DNA from: Lachnospiraceae bacterium UBA1066 | Lineage (GTDB): Bacteria > Bacillota > Clostridia > Lachnospirales > Lachnospiraceae | DNA: 25,140 nucleotides | Assembly: GCA_002316215.1 (NCBI GenBank) | Contig: DCDB01000041.1 | Span: 1-25,140, forward strand | Direction: 5' to 3' | Shown here: positions 15,509-24,180 of the stretch, one piece after another | How positions within the stretch are numbered: the first letter of the stretch is position 1 | How the letters are laid out: each line of letters begins with the position of its first letter | The notes under the pieces: model-generated | Seen by the model: only the letters and a program-made list of their open reading frames with translations | Told to the model about the DNA's origin: nothing | Databases searched by the model: none | Made by a program: the position numbers and the translations under genes

Positions 15509-17237
15509 CTGTGCCTTCCTCCCATCTAAGCGGAACAATGATGACGGTTTCTGCACCGCCGTTATTTCTCAATACCATTGTTGCTTTGCTGCCAAACACC
15601 AGACGAATTCTCTGCATAACATTATTTATCCCTATCTGATTCCCCTTGTTATCAGGAGACCATCCGTCTGCCTGCATATGTTCGAGTACTGCACTGCTAT
15701 ATCCCGGTCCGTTATCCCGGATTTCAAGCTTCACAGACAGGTCTTCTCCAATTTCGAGTAGAGTTCCCCTGACTGTAATTTTATTCTGTTTTCCCTCACT
15801 TACCGCGTATTTTACGCTGTTCTCAACAAATGTCTGAATAATAAACGGGGGAATCACAGCATCTTCAGCTTCTGTACTGATCTTTGCTGTAAAGAGGATC
15901 TTTCCGGGAAAACGTATCTGCTGGATACTGATATAGTTTTCGACATGTTCTATTTCCTGCTGTACCGTAACCATGGCATCCGGCTTTCGGAAAGTATATC
16001 TCGAATATTGAACCAGAGCCATCGTCAACTTCTGAATCATCTCATAATCCTGTACTTGTGCCAGCGAATAGATGATATTCAGGGCATTCAAATAGAAATG
16101 CGGATTTACCTGAAGCTGCAGATACTGAAGAAACGCTTTCTGAGCGGCAATTTTCTTTTCATAATTCTCAATTTTTAAGTCTTTGATTTCTGAAACCATT
16201 TCATTAAAGTTATGTATCATGCTGTCATATTCCAGTATCTGGCTTTCCTCATTTACCACTAGATTCCAGTCTCCGCTCCCTACTTTCTTCATACTTTGTT
16301 CCATCTTGCGGATCGGGCGATAAAGTGATTTCCGGATGGCCAGTGTCAGGCCCGCCAGCAGAAGCAGAATGGCGGCAATAAAAGCAAAAATCAGCCGCTC
16401 CATCCTTGCCGTCTGTCTGTAAACCGTATCTGCACCTGTAAAGGTTCCAATATAGAAATCACTGTCTCCTGAAAGATATCCAAGCTGCAAATATGGATTC
16501 CCGTCAATCAGCACAATTTTTCCGGATTTTGAGAGATCTACTGCTGTTTCTTCCGGAAGAGTGGAATAAATAATATTTCCCTTCGTATCACTTATATAGG
16601 AATAGCCTTTTCCTTTATCGATCACTTCTTCCAGGGGCTCTAAAATCGTAGCTCCGGTAAGGCACATTCCAATATAGCTGTTCCGGGTTCTAAAAAAGCG
16701 CATCACATATCCCTGCGTTCCGGTATTGATCAGGAAATAGCTCTTTCCCTGTCCTGAAGGTACCTCAAGGACATTATCAATGTAATCTGTGACTCTTTGC
16801 TGAAGAATATCCTTTTCATTGATATCTCCTCCTGATGCAGAAACCCTGATGAATTTTCTGTCGGGACTTCCAGGACTGTAAAAAAACAAAAACCGAAGTG
16901 ACGTATTCCACCCCGCAATCTTTACCAGTGACCGTGATATAGACTGTTCCGCCATAAACCTTTTTGATTCGTCTGTTCCTGTCTCAATATACGTTATCTC
17001 TTCCGAATTGCTGAATGCCTGATACAAATAATTTTCCAGTGATGCCAGCGATGCATTAATACTGTCTACATTCAGCTTAAGAATTGCCTCCTGATTCTCG
17101 GTCTCCTGATTTCTAAGGCTGTTTGTACTCAAACTGTAAAAAATAAGCAGCACGGCAGCACACAGTCCCAGAAGGATAATAAAAAATGTATTTATCCAAA
17201 ACAGAAGAGACTTTTTATGGCGAATCAGGTTTTTCAT
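15477..17237 (-). CDS. YesM-like sensor histidine kinase
   Basis: 586-residue membrane kinase. Transmembrane segment 1 at about 11-33, an extracellular sensor region of some 245 residues, transmembrane segment 2 at about 283-301, HAMP linker to about 360, then the His_kinase domain with the acceptor H380 in QVNPHFYLNALN, and the ATPase part with the N box FVENSVKYAV (470-479), RDNGPG (507-512) and QIGINNVMQR (534-543). This is the architecture of YesM-type kinases that sense sugars for ABC importers. The ATG at 17237 is preceded by GGAAGGGGGG; an in-frame TTG further upstream is not needed. It follows the permease gene by 85 bp. Confidence 0.93.
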   Translation of the reverse strand: MKNLIRHKKSLLFWINTFFIILLGLCAAVLLIFYSLSTNSLRNQETENQEAILKLNVDSINASLASLENYLYQAFSNSEEITYIETGTDESKRFMAEQSISRSLVKIAGWNTSLRFLFFYSPGSPDRKFIRVSASGGDINEKDILQQRVTDYIDNVLEVPSGQGKSYFLINTGTQGYVMRFFRTRNSYIGMCLTGATILEPLEEVIDKGKGYSYISDTKGNIIYSTLPEETAVDLSKSGKIVLIDGNPYLQLGYLSGDSDFYIGTFTGADTVYRQTARMERLIFAFIAAILLLLAGLTLAIRKSLYRPIRKMEQSMKKVGSGDWNLVVNEESQILEYDSMIHNFNEMVSEIKDLKIENYEKKIAAQKAFLQYLQLQVNPHFYLNALNIIYSLAQVQDYEMIQKLTMALVQYSRYTFRKPDAMVTVQQEIEHVENYISIQQIRFPGKILFTAKISTEAEDAVIPPFIIQTFVENSVKYAVSEGKQNKITVRGTLLEIGEDLSVKLEIRDNGPGYSSAVLEHMQADGWSPDNKGNQIGINNVMQRIRLVFGSKATMVLRNNGGAETVIIVPLRWEEGTDEPLSDSPGR

Positions 17238-17305
17238 TCGGCCCCCCTTCCGGTGATACTTCAAGCAGACGCTTTAATGAGAGCATCCGCTTACACCATT
17301 TGTTT

Positions 17306-17334
17306 ATTATATCATATATTATTTAACCCTTAAC
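17306..17334 (-). promoter_or_regulatory. Possible promoter of the kinase-regulator operon
   Basis: Minus-strand TATAAT (plus 17306-17311) in an AT-rich gap between permease and kinase genes, with only a weak GTTAAG as -35 at 17 bp. It would allow basal expression of the two-component system independently of the importer. Confidence 0.3.
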
Positions 17335-18201
17335 TGCACCTATTGTCATTCCCTTAACAAAGAATTTCTGGAAAAAAGGATAAATGCAGAGAATCGGAAC
17401 CGCGCCTAGAACTGCAACCGCCATACGGACCGCTGTCGTCGGAACAGCAGATGTTCCAACATTTCCGATGGATGCTGCCTGTTTCAGATACTGGGCATTT
17501 GTCAGCATTCGGTTCAGAAGCCCCTGTATACTGTTCAGATTCGGATCCGTAATGTAATATAGATTATTATTCCAATCATTCCAGTATCCGATTCCGGCCA
17601 TAAGTCCGATTGTCGCGACAATCGGAAGACTCATCGGCATAACGATTTTAAAAAGGATATACACTTCTCCCGCTCCATCCATTCTCGCGCTTTCCAAAAC
17701 CTCCTTCGGAATGTTAGCCTGAAAATAACTGCGCATCATCATGATCGTAAATCCGTTTGTAAGCAGTGATGGGAACAAAAGAGCTGCAAATGTGTTTTTA
17801 ATATGGAAAATCTGCGTCCACATCATATATGTCGGTACCAGACCGCCGGCAAACAGCATAGTGAAAAAGACGATAAAATTGAAAACGTTTCTGCCCGGCA
17901 TCTCCTTTACAGAAAGCGGGTATGCTATCAGCGTCGTAATCAGCAGATTCATGGCAGTTCCCACTACCGTAAGGATGATGGTTACTCCATAAGCCCGAAT
18001 CACGCTTCCACCCGTCAGGAGATATTCATAGGCAACAGTTGAAAATTCTTTTGGCCAGAAGAAGTACCCGCCGGCAATCAGACTGCTCTCGGATGAAAAA
18101 GAAGCCGATATAAGAAGAACAAAGGGGGCAAGACAAAGTACGCAAAGGATAACCATTACAGTATGGATTAAAATATTATAACCTTTTCTGTTCTCTACCA
18201 T
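17323..18201 (-). CDS. Sugar ABC importer permease (CUT1, LplC-like)
   Basis: 292-residue inner-membrane permease with six predicted helices. The EAA loop that contacts the ATPase reads ESARMDGAGEVYILFKIVMP at about 190-209. The C-terminal FFQKFFVKGMTIGAVKG is the usual end of LplC/AraQ-type subunits. It starts nine bases after the first permease ends, and TGAGGAGAG serves both as stop and ribosome site. It pairs with the upstream permease and binding protein for oligosaccharide import. No ATPase gene is in the window, so a shared MsiK-type ATPase encoded elsewhere is expected. Confidence 0.93.
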   Translation of the reverse strand: MVENRKGYNILIHTVMVILCVLCLAPFVLLISASFSSESSLIAGGYFFWPKEFSTVAYEYLLTGGSVIRAYGVTIILTVVGTAMNLLITTLIAYPLSVKEMPGRNVFNFIVFFTMLFAGGLVPTYMMWTQIFHIKNTFAALLFPSLLTNGFTIMMMRSYFQANIPKEVLESARMDGAGEVYILFKIVMPMSLPIVATIGLMAGIGYWNDWNNNLYYITDPNLNSIQGLLNRMLTNAQYLKQAASIGNVGTSAVPTTAVRMAVAVLGAVPILCIYPFFQKFFVKGMTIGAVKG

Positions 18202-18210
18202 TTTCTCTCC

Positions 18211-19146
18211 TCAGAACATTGCGTTCTCTTTACTCAGTTTCCGAACAATTGCATTCGTCCCGAGTACGAGCACAAACCCGACCATTGACTGATAAAAGCC
18301 TGCAGCTGCGCTCATTCCTATATTCCCGTTTTTCATAAGTCCGTAAAAGACATATGTGTCAATTGTCTGCGTAACATTAAATAGAGCACCTGACTGCATC
18401 GGAACCTGATAAAATAAGCCGAAGTCCGAATAAAACATCTTTCCGATAGCCAGTATGGTCATAGTAATGATTGTCGGTTTAAGACAGGGAAGCGTAATCT
18501 TCGAAAATCTCTGCCAGCGGGTTGCACCATCAAGAGCCGCAGCCTCATAATATCCCGGATCAATGCCTCCCAGATTGGCAAGATACAGAATGCAGCTGTA
18601 CCCTATGCCTTTCCAAAGATTAATAAAAACCAGAATGAATGGCCAGTATTTCGTTTCCGAATAAAAAGCGATACTTCCAAGTCCCAGAGGCTTCAGAATA
18701 TAGTTATTGACAAAACCGGTATCCGAAGCCAGAAAAGCGTTCACAAGATAAGCCACAACAACCATGGAAATCATATAGGGAAGGAGTATGATTGTCTGGT
18801 ATGTTTTTTTAGCTCTTTTCGAAACAATATCATTCAGGAAAACAGCGACCATGATAGAGCATACTGTGCCCAGCAGAATGAAAACCAGATTGTAAAGGAT
18901 TGTATTTCTGGTAATCACCCATGCATCTTTTGTTGTAAAGAGATATTCAAAATTCTGTAAGCCTACCCACGGGCTGTTATAAATCCCGTCTCTTACGTTA
19001 TATTTCTTGAATGCCAGTACCAGACCTGACATAGGCATGTAATTATTAATGAAAAGATATACAAGGGCCGGCAGCATCATAAGATAAAATGGTAAATATC
19101 TGCGTATTTTCTTTACATTACTTTTTGTTTTCACGGCTGGCCTCAT
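18211..19146 (-). CDS. Sugar ABC importer permease (CUT1, LplB-like)
   Basis: 311-residue permease with six predicted helices. EAA loop: YEAAALDGATRWQRFSKITL at about 210-229. The opening KKIRRYLPFYLMMLPALVYL and the following FKKYNVRDGIYNSPWVGLQN are typical of LplB/YteP subunits. I take the ATG at 19146, which overlaps the stop of the binding-protein gene as ATGA; a GTG five codons later, behind GAGG, is an alternative start. Works as a heterodimer with the next permease. Confidence 0.92.
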   Translation of the reverse strand: MRPAVKTKSNVKKIRRYLPFYLMMLPALVYLFINNYMPMSGLVLAFKKYNVRDGIYNSPWVGLQNFEYLFTTKDAWVITRNTILYNLVFILLGTVCSIMVAVFLNDIVSKRAKKTYQTIILLPYMISMVVVAYLVNAFLASDTGFVNNYILKPLGLGSIAFYSETKYWPFILVFINLWKGIGYSCILYLANLGGIDPGYYEAAALDGATRWQRFSKITLPCLKPTIITMTILAIGKMFYSDFGLFYQVPMQSGALFNVTQTIDTYVFYGLMKNGNIGMSAAAGFYQSMVGFVLVLGTNAIVRKLSKENAMF

Positions 19147-20660
19147 TTCTGTGCCGCAAGCCATGCATCCAACTGAGTCTGTTTCTCAGCAATAATCTTA
19201 TCTATTCCGGCATCTTTCAGAGCCTGCTGGAATTCCGGAAGTACAGTGTCTATATCCACAGCCCCAACCTCGAGCCCGTATGCATACTGTTTTACGACAT
19301 TACTGCAGGCAGTCGTTTCATTCACGACATTTGTCTTGTCAAATGTAAAGCCTAACGCTTTTGATTTCGTCGCATTCTTGTTGAAATCAGACATCTTTGT
19401 TCCGAGATCCGGTTCACTGCCTTCCCATTCACCGCCGATATAAGAATTCGGCCAGATCCATGTCATCTGCGGATGGTATGTACAGCTGGAAGCATCCTGT
19501 CCATCTGCATAATCATATGTTCCGGAATCGGTAACTTTATAATTTGTTCCCTCGATGCCATAGTTCAGAAGATCCATAATTTTTGAATTAGAGTACATCA
19601 GATTCAGGAATTTCATAGCCGCTTCCGGTTCTGCGGAACTTGCAGGAATAGACCACATAAGAGCCGTTATATTTCCTGTAGTCGAAATTGCATCTGTTAG
19701 TGGAATTGTAGCCATCGGATAACCTGTATTGACCGTATATTCTGCTTCTGTTCCGGGATTTCCTGTTGTAATCGTCGAGAATGCTTTTCCGGCACCAATC
19801 AAATCACCGGCAGCTTCTGTTGAAGTTGCTGTATCCTGCGCTGTATATCCTTTCTCAAACCACTCCCGCATCGTATGCAGAATATTTGCATATTCATCAG
19901 ATTCATAAAGATTTGTGACAGTCGTGTCGTTCCCATAATTCATAAGGACACCAAGACCATCTCCAAGGGTATCCCAGTCGAAAGTATCAAATTGATTGAG
20001 CGAGCTTCCGCTGTTAGACACAAAACCGGCCATTTCCGGATATTTCTCCTTTACCGCAGCCATAATCGGCTCCCAATCCGCCAGAGTTTTTACATTGCTC
20101 ACATCAATTCCCAGCTCTTTAACAATATCAGAGCGATAAGTAATGTTCTTAGTTGCCGCAAAATCCTTCTGACTGGAAATCCCATAAAGGTGATCTCCTA
20201 CATAACCCGCCTTCAAAAAGCTTTCATCATAATACTTTGCGATGTCCTGCCCATATTTTGCATACAAATCATCCAGTTCCATGAAGGCCCCTTGTTCTGC
20301 TCCTGTCGCCACCCCGCCCATATTTGGCATGAGATCAACTGATTCACTTCCGCTTAAAAGCAGATTATACTGTTCAAACCACTGTCCTATATCAAGAACT
20401 GTCCATTTTACTTTAACTCCGATTGCCGGCTCGCTGATTGCATTAATGGCGTCCTCAACCGCAGCGTAGTCGGTCGTTGTGCCTATTCCCATCGTGTACA
20501 TACTGATTGTCTTAACTTCTCCGCTGTCAGATAAAGTGCTTTGAGAAGCTGAAGCTGCAGAGCCTGTATCTGATGCTGTACCGGCCGCAGATCCGCAGCC
20601 CGTAAGCATTCCGGCAGCCATTACCGTGCTAAGCAGAATACTTATGATTCCTTTTTTCAT
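19143..20660 (-). CDS. Sugar-binding lipoprotein of CUT1 ABC importer
   Basis: 505-residue extracellular solute-binding protein. A lipoprotein signal peptide (MKKGIISILLSTVMAAGM) ends in the lipobox LTGC, so the mature protein begins at Cys22 and is anchored to the outer face of the membrane. A Ser/Ala/Thr-rich linker follows, then the binding domain of the family 1 / LipO-like type used with LplB-LplC permeases. GGAGGAAGG precedes the ATG. First gene of the importer operon, driven by the promoter with the 39-bp element. The ligand is probably an oligosaccharide matching the adjacent GH43 and GH3 enzymes. Confidence 0.93.
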   Translation of the reverse strand: MKKGIISILLSTVMAAGMLTGCGSAAGTASDTGSAASASQSTLSDSGEVKTISMYTMGIGTTTDYAAVEDAINAISEPAIGVKVKWTVLDIGQWFEQYNLLLSGSESVDLMPNMGGVATGAEQGAFMELDDLYAKYGQDIAKYYDESFLKAGYVGDHLYGISSQKDFAATKNITYRSDIVKELGIDVSNVKTLADWEPIMAAVKEKYPEMAGFVSNSGSSLNQFDTFDWDTLGDGLGVLMNYGNDTTVTNLYESDEYANILHTMREWFEKGYTAQDTATSTEAAGDLIGAGKAFSTITTGNPGTEAEYTVNTGYPMATIPLTDAISTTGNITALMWSIPASSAEPEAAMKFLNLMYSNSKIMDLLNYGIEGTNYKVTDSGTYDYADGQDASSCTYHPQMTWIWPNSYIGGEWEGSEPDLGTKMSDFNKNATKSKALGFTFDKTNVVNETTACSNVVKQYAYGLEVGAVDIDTVLPEFQQALKDAGIDKIIAEKQTQLDAWLAAQK

Positions 20661-20713
20661 TTGTACCTTCCTCCTTAATTATTGATACGTTATTGTTTTC
20701 AACTGTTATGGCT

Positions 20714-20742
20714 ATTATAGAAAAACAGGTATTTTCCATCCA
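20714..20742 (-). promoter_or_regulatory. Activator-type promoter of the importer operon
   Basis: Minus strand: TGGATG (plus 20737-20742) as a very poor -35 box, 17 bp, then a consensus TATAAT (plus 20714-20719). The -35 box is the downstream end of the 39-bp shared element. Identical geometry occurs before GH3. A perfect -10 with a poor -35 is typical of promoters that need an AraC-type activator. Confidence 0.65.
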
Positions 20743-20775
20743 TAATTTTTCCGTTCCGGAATTATACTTTTCCGT
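20737..20775 (-). promoter_or_regulatory. 39-bp shared regulatory element, copy A
   Basis: Aligns without gaps to 24175-24213 with 29 of 39 bases identical. On the minus strand it begins ACGGAAAAGT and ends ATTATGGATG; the middle shares AATT and GAAC. In this copy ACGGAAAA occurs twice, 21 bp apart (two helical turns), the usual spacing of half-sites for AraC-type double helix-turn-helix proteins. Probable binding site of the YesN-like regulator. Confidence 0.7.
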
Positions 20776-20810
20776 CATTCCTGCATCCTGCTTCATATCA
20801 ACATGGAAGC

Positions 20811-21878
20811 TTATTCGAAATCTTCAGTCCTCCATTCATCTTTCCATTCAATAAACGCATGATTTCCGTTAAACTGAAGCGGGAGCCACACATAATCCGA
20901 TTTTGAAGAATTAATAAACATCTCCCTGGCATCTTCAGGATTGAAAGCTATTGCACTTTCCGGATTGAAAATTTGCCGGAATCTTTTTTCCGTCTGCCTA
21001 TATGCCTCTCCTGTATAAAAATCCGTTCCTTCCCTTTCTGGAAGATCCGGAAACCACCGGTCTGCCAAAGCAATGTAAAGGTCTTTTTTCCCGGGATACC
21101 TGAAAACCGAAGATATCTGGCTGTTATAAGAGGTCAGGGAATGATCATATGGGTGTGTATTTCCCTGTATTTCATATGGTCCGTGCCACAACTTCGATAC
21201 AGCAGTTATAGACGGATTCGGATGATATCCTGTGGTTCCGGAAGTAATAAGATAATGAAGCCCTTTTCTGTAAAAGTGCGCCGGAGCTTCTCTCGTAAGA
21301 GGTGGTCCGCTGTTTGGAAAATGTTCGCTATAGTAGCCGGTATCTCTTGTATAGCTGCTGTTTAAGTCTGCACAGTATAAAGACGTATGCGGTCGTTCGC
21401 TGAACAGATATGCCTTTTTGTCCTCTTCTGAAACTGCGATATCAAAATCGCCGACCGCCATGCCGCAGGGGTTTACGCAGGGGCTGACCATTTCATATGG
21501 TCCCAGAATATCCTGTGCCTTTAGGACAGCAAAACACGGCGGTTCCCCCATAATCTTCAGCCATGCCACATATTGATGTTCCTTTTCATTATATACTATA
21601 TGGGGTCTGTCCATCATTCTCTCCGGGTGAAGGGGTGAGCTTCGGTCTTCGAGCTCCGGAGGGATAATAATCCCTTCAGATTTCCAATTATAGAGATCCG
21701 TAGATGAATAGCATCTCACTCCCCAGTGCCATATTTTATCATCACCTGTTGTTTTTTCTTTATTTTCGCCATACCAGTAGAATGTTTTACCAACCTGAAT
21801 CAGACTTCCGCCATGCGCCTGAATTCTGTTTCCATCCGTATCCAGCCAGGTCTTTCCAGGTTTAATAGATGTATTCAT
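20811..21878 (-). CDS. GH43 glycosidase, exo-1,3-galactanase-like branch
   Basis: 355-residue five-blade beta-propeller glycosidase without signal peptide. It belongs to the GH43 branch that contains exo-beta-1,3-galactanases rather than arabinofuranosidases: the first blade has QAHGGSLIQVGKTFYWYGE (20-38) instead of a DP-type base motif, followed by MDRPHIVYNE (89-98), TREAPAHFYRKGLHYLITSG (195-214) and NSQISSVFRY (252-261). By analogy with characterised galactanases E197 would be the acid and Q254 the unusual base. Start supported by AGGAAGG. It follows GH3 by 19 bp and shares its promoter. Substrate assignment is tentative. Confidence 0.82.
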   Translation of the reverse strand: MNTSIKPGKTWLDTDGNRIQAHGGSLIQVGKTFYWYGENKEKTTGDDKIWHWGVRCYSSTDLYNWKSEGIIIPPELEDRSSPLHPERMMDRPHIVYNEKEHQYVAWLKIMGEPPCFAVLKAQDILGPYEMVSPCVNPCGMAVGDFDIAVSEEDKKAYLFSERPHTSLYCADLNSSYTRDTGYYSEHFPNSGPPLTREAPAHFYRKGLHYLITSGTTGYHPNPSITAVSKLWHGPYEIQGNTHPYDHSLTSYNSQISSVFRYPGKKDLYIALADRWFPDLPEREGTDFYTGEAYRQTEKRFRQIFNPESAIAFNPEDAREMFINSSKSDYVWLPLQFNGNHAFIEWKDEWRTEDFE

Positions 21879-21897
21879 ATAAATTCCTTCCTGTGCT

Positions 21898-24126
21898 TCA
21901 ATCGCACAACTCTATTTCCAGCATTTCTCCTTTCGAACTGTCCGGTCCGATAAATATCTGGAACATTCCCGTTTCAACAGTATATGTACAATCCTGCCGA
22001 TAAAAGCCAAGTTCTGATGCATGCAGTGCGAAGCTGCAAATTTTTTCTTCTCCGGGTTCAAGTTTGATTTTACAGAATCTTTTCAGCTCCCGAACCGGTC
22101 TTGCACAGCTTGCGGTCACATCCCGGATATACATTTGAACTATCTCTTCCCCAGCATACAATCCTGTGTTTCTGACACATATTTCACAGTTCAAAGTATC
22201 GCCGAGTTCAAGTTTTTTCTTGCTGACCCGCATACCGGAATAAGCAAAGGCTGTATAGCTAAGTCCATAACCGAAAGGATACAACGGTTCCACCGGGGCA
22301 TCCTGGTATTTCGAGGTAAACTTGAATTTTCCTCCCGGTTTTCCTGTATTCGGATGATTATAATACATAGGTTCCTGTGCAGCTTCATTTGCAAAAGTAA
22401 CCGTAAGCTTTCCGGAAGGATTGCATTTTCCAAAAAGAAGATCCGCCATAGCATTCCCGCTTTCACAGCCCATATGCCATGTTTCAAGAATGGCCCCGAT
22501 TCCCGGATTATTCTGCAGTTTTCCGATTGTCAGCGGACGGCCGCTGACCAAAACTGCGATACAGGGAACAGAAAGTGCGGCAAGCTGCAGCATTGCTTTC
22601 TCCTGTGCTCCCGGAAGGTTCAGATTTACTTTTGATGCAGCTTCACCGCTCATAAAAGCGCTTTCTCCGACAACCGCTATGACCAAATCGCTTTTTTCTG
22701 CTTTTTTGATCATTTCTTCAAACCCGGATTCAGAATCAGAGGTATCAAAACCCCGGCAGAATTCCACGGTTACTCCAGAAGGCGCATTATTTCTGATTCC
22801 ATCGGTTACTGTGACTACGCTTTCTTTATCCCCCGTAAAAGCCCACGGACCAAGGAGCGCAGCCCTGTCTTCTGCAAGTCCTCCTGTCACTAATATATGC
22901 TTCACACTATCCCGAATCGGCAGTACTCCATCATTTTTCAAAAGGACTGCCGATTTTTCAGCAACTTCTCTTGCAGCAATGCGATGTTTCCTGCACAGAA
23001 CAGTATCTGAAATCTTTCCCGGATCATATCGATAAGGTTCATCCATGATTCCGAAGAAAAATTTCGCATACAGCACTCTTCTTACAGCTTCATTAATGCT
23101 GCTGACAGAAACTTCTCCCTTGTCGACAAGGTCCGGAAGAAACCTGCTGTAATCAAGAGATGACATATCTATATCGTTGCCTGCCTGCAGAGACATCTTT
23201 GCCGCATCTCTTTCATCGGAAGCAACACCATGGGCAACGCATTGTTTTACTGCTTCCGCATCGCTTACAACGAATCCCTGAAAATGAAGTTCACCTCGTA
23301 AAAGATCTGTCAGCAGTGAATGGCTGCAGGTACATGGCACTCCGTTCAAATCGTGAAAGGCACTCATTACCGAGCCTACCCCAGCATCAACTGCTGCACG
23401 AAAAGGAGGAAGATAGGTTTCATACAAAGTGCGTTCCGACACATCGACCGTATTGTAATCCTGTCCTCCGCTGACAGCTCCATACGCAAGAAAGTGTTTT
23501 GCCGTACATAATAACCGCCCATATGCGTCATTTTCCTGAAACGCGTTTACAACTGTTTTTGCAATCCGGCTGGCAAGATAAGGATCTTCTCCAGGGCTTT
23601 CGACAATTCTTCCCCACCTTGCATCTCTTGCTATATCGAGCATGGGGCCGAAGACCCAGTTTACACCGCAGACTTTCGCTTCTTTTTTTGCAATTTTAAT
23701 CATTCTCCTGTAATTATCCATATCCCAGCTGCAGGACATAGCAAGCGGAGTAGGAAAAATTGTCCGGTAGCCGCGAATAACGTCAACGCCTATAAAAAGC
23801 GGTATTTTCAAACGGCTTTTCATTGCAGCCTGCTGTACCTGAAAAATCTTCTCATCATCATAGAGATTCACAAAGCTTCCAATCCCGCCATTTTCTATTT
23901 GCTCCGTTTTTAAATCTTCCCTGCACAATTCCATTCGTTTTGAAAATTCTTCCTGAGATATTCGCCCTTCCATCATGTCACTTACCCATCCGTCAATGTC
24001 TGCTTCAATCCCAGGCAATGCAGACACCATCGTTGTTCCTGTCTGATTCAATTGGCCAATCTTTTCTGCAAGTGTCATTATTGAAAGTAAATATTCCACT
24101 TTTTCTGATATATTCTTAGCTTCCAT
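21898..24126 (-). CDS. GH3 beta-glycosidase
   Basis: 742-residue family 3 enzyme: N-terminal barrel, alpha/beta sandwich and C-terminal fibronectin-III-like domain (last about 80 residues). The nucleophile is D289 in GFVVSDAEAV; the sugar-binding K210-H211 is in CTAKHFLAYG; WVFGPMLDIARDARWGRIVE and SPGEDPYLAS are family signatures; the likely acid/base glutamate is in MSGEAASKVNLNLPG. A segment of about 40 residues (42-80) lengthens the usual start of the barrel. No signal peptide, so intracellular. The ATG at 24126 follows AGGAGG directly; the frame extends 17 codons into the promoter. First gene of a GH3-GH43 operon. It may be a beta-glucosidase, beta-xylosidase or beta-galactosidase. Confidence 0.93.
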   Translation of the reverse strand: MEAKNISEKVEYLLSIMTLAEKIGQLNQTGTTMVSALPGIEADIDGWVSDMMEGRISQEEFSKRMELCREDLKTEQIENGGIGSFVNLYDDEKIFQVQQAAMKSRLKIPLFIGVDVIRGYRTIFPTPLAMSCSWDMDNYRRMIKIAKKEAKVCGVNWVFGPMLDIARDARWGRIVESPGEDPYLASRIAKTVVNAFQENDAYGRLLCTAKHFLAYGAVSGGQDYNTVDVSERTLYETYLPPFRAAVDAGVGSVMSAFHDLNGVPCTCSHSLLTDLLRGELHFQGFVVSDAEAVKQCVAHGVASDERDAAKMSLQAGNDIDMSSLDYSRFLPDLVDKGEVSVSSINEAVRRVLYAKFFFGIMDEPYRYDPGKISDTVLCRKHRIAAREVAEKSAVLLKNDGVLPIRDSVKHILVTGGLAEDRAALLGPWAFTGDKESVVTVTDGIRNNAPSGVTVEFCRGFDTSDSESGFEEMIKKAEKSDLVIAVVGESAFMSGEAASKVNLNLPGAQEKAMLQLAALSVPCIAVLVSGRPLTIGKLQNNPGIGAILETWHMGCESGNAMADLLFGKCNPSGKLTVTFANEAAQEPMYYNHPNTGKPGGKFKFTSKYQDAPVEPLYPFGYGLSYTAFAYSGMRVSKKKLELGDTLNCEICVRNTGLYAGEEIVQMYIRDVTASCARPVRELKRFCKIKLEPGEEKICSFALHASELGFYRQDCTYTVETGMFQIFIGPDSSKGEMLEIELCD

Positions 24127-24151
24127 ACTGTCCTCCTGGTTCATGTACAAT

Positions 24152-24180
24152 AGTATAAAAAAGATGCCCTGAGGCATCCA
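24152..24180 (-). promoter_or_regulatory. Activator-type promoter of the GH3-GH43 operon
   Basis: Minus strand: TGGATG (plus 24175-24180), 17 bp, TATACT (plus 24152-24157). Same poor -35, same spacing and same position relative to the 39-bp element as in the importer promoter. The spacer is the proB terminator hairpin. Confidence 0.6.
24157..24178 (-). terminator. Terminator of the proB transcript
   Basis: Minus strand GATGCC - TCAG - GGCATC followed by TTTTTT: a six-pair stem with a four-base loop and a T-tract, about 100 bases after the proB stop. It overlaps the GH3 promoter; transcripts started there begin after the hairpin and are not affected. Confidence 0.6.

Noticed and set aside
17879..17893. 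cre-like box TTGAAAACGTTTCTG
   Set aside because: It lies inside permease coding sequence, departs from the consensus at its 3' half, and is far from any promoter.
20794..20820. Hairpin GCTT...AAGC at the GH43 end as a terminator
   Set aside because: No T-tract follows on the minus strand, so transcription may continue into the importer operon.
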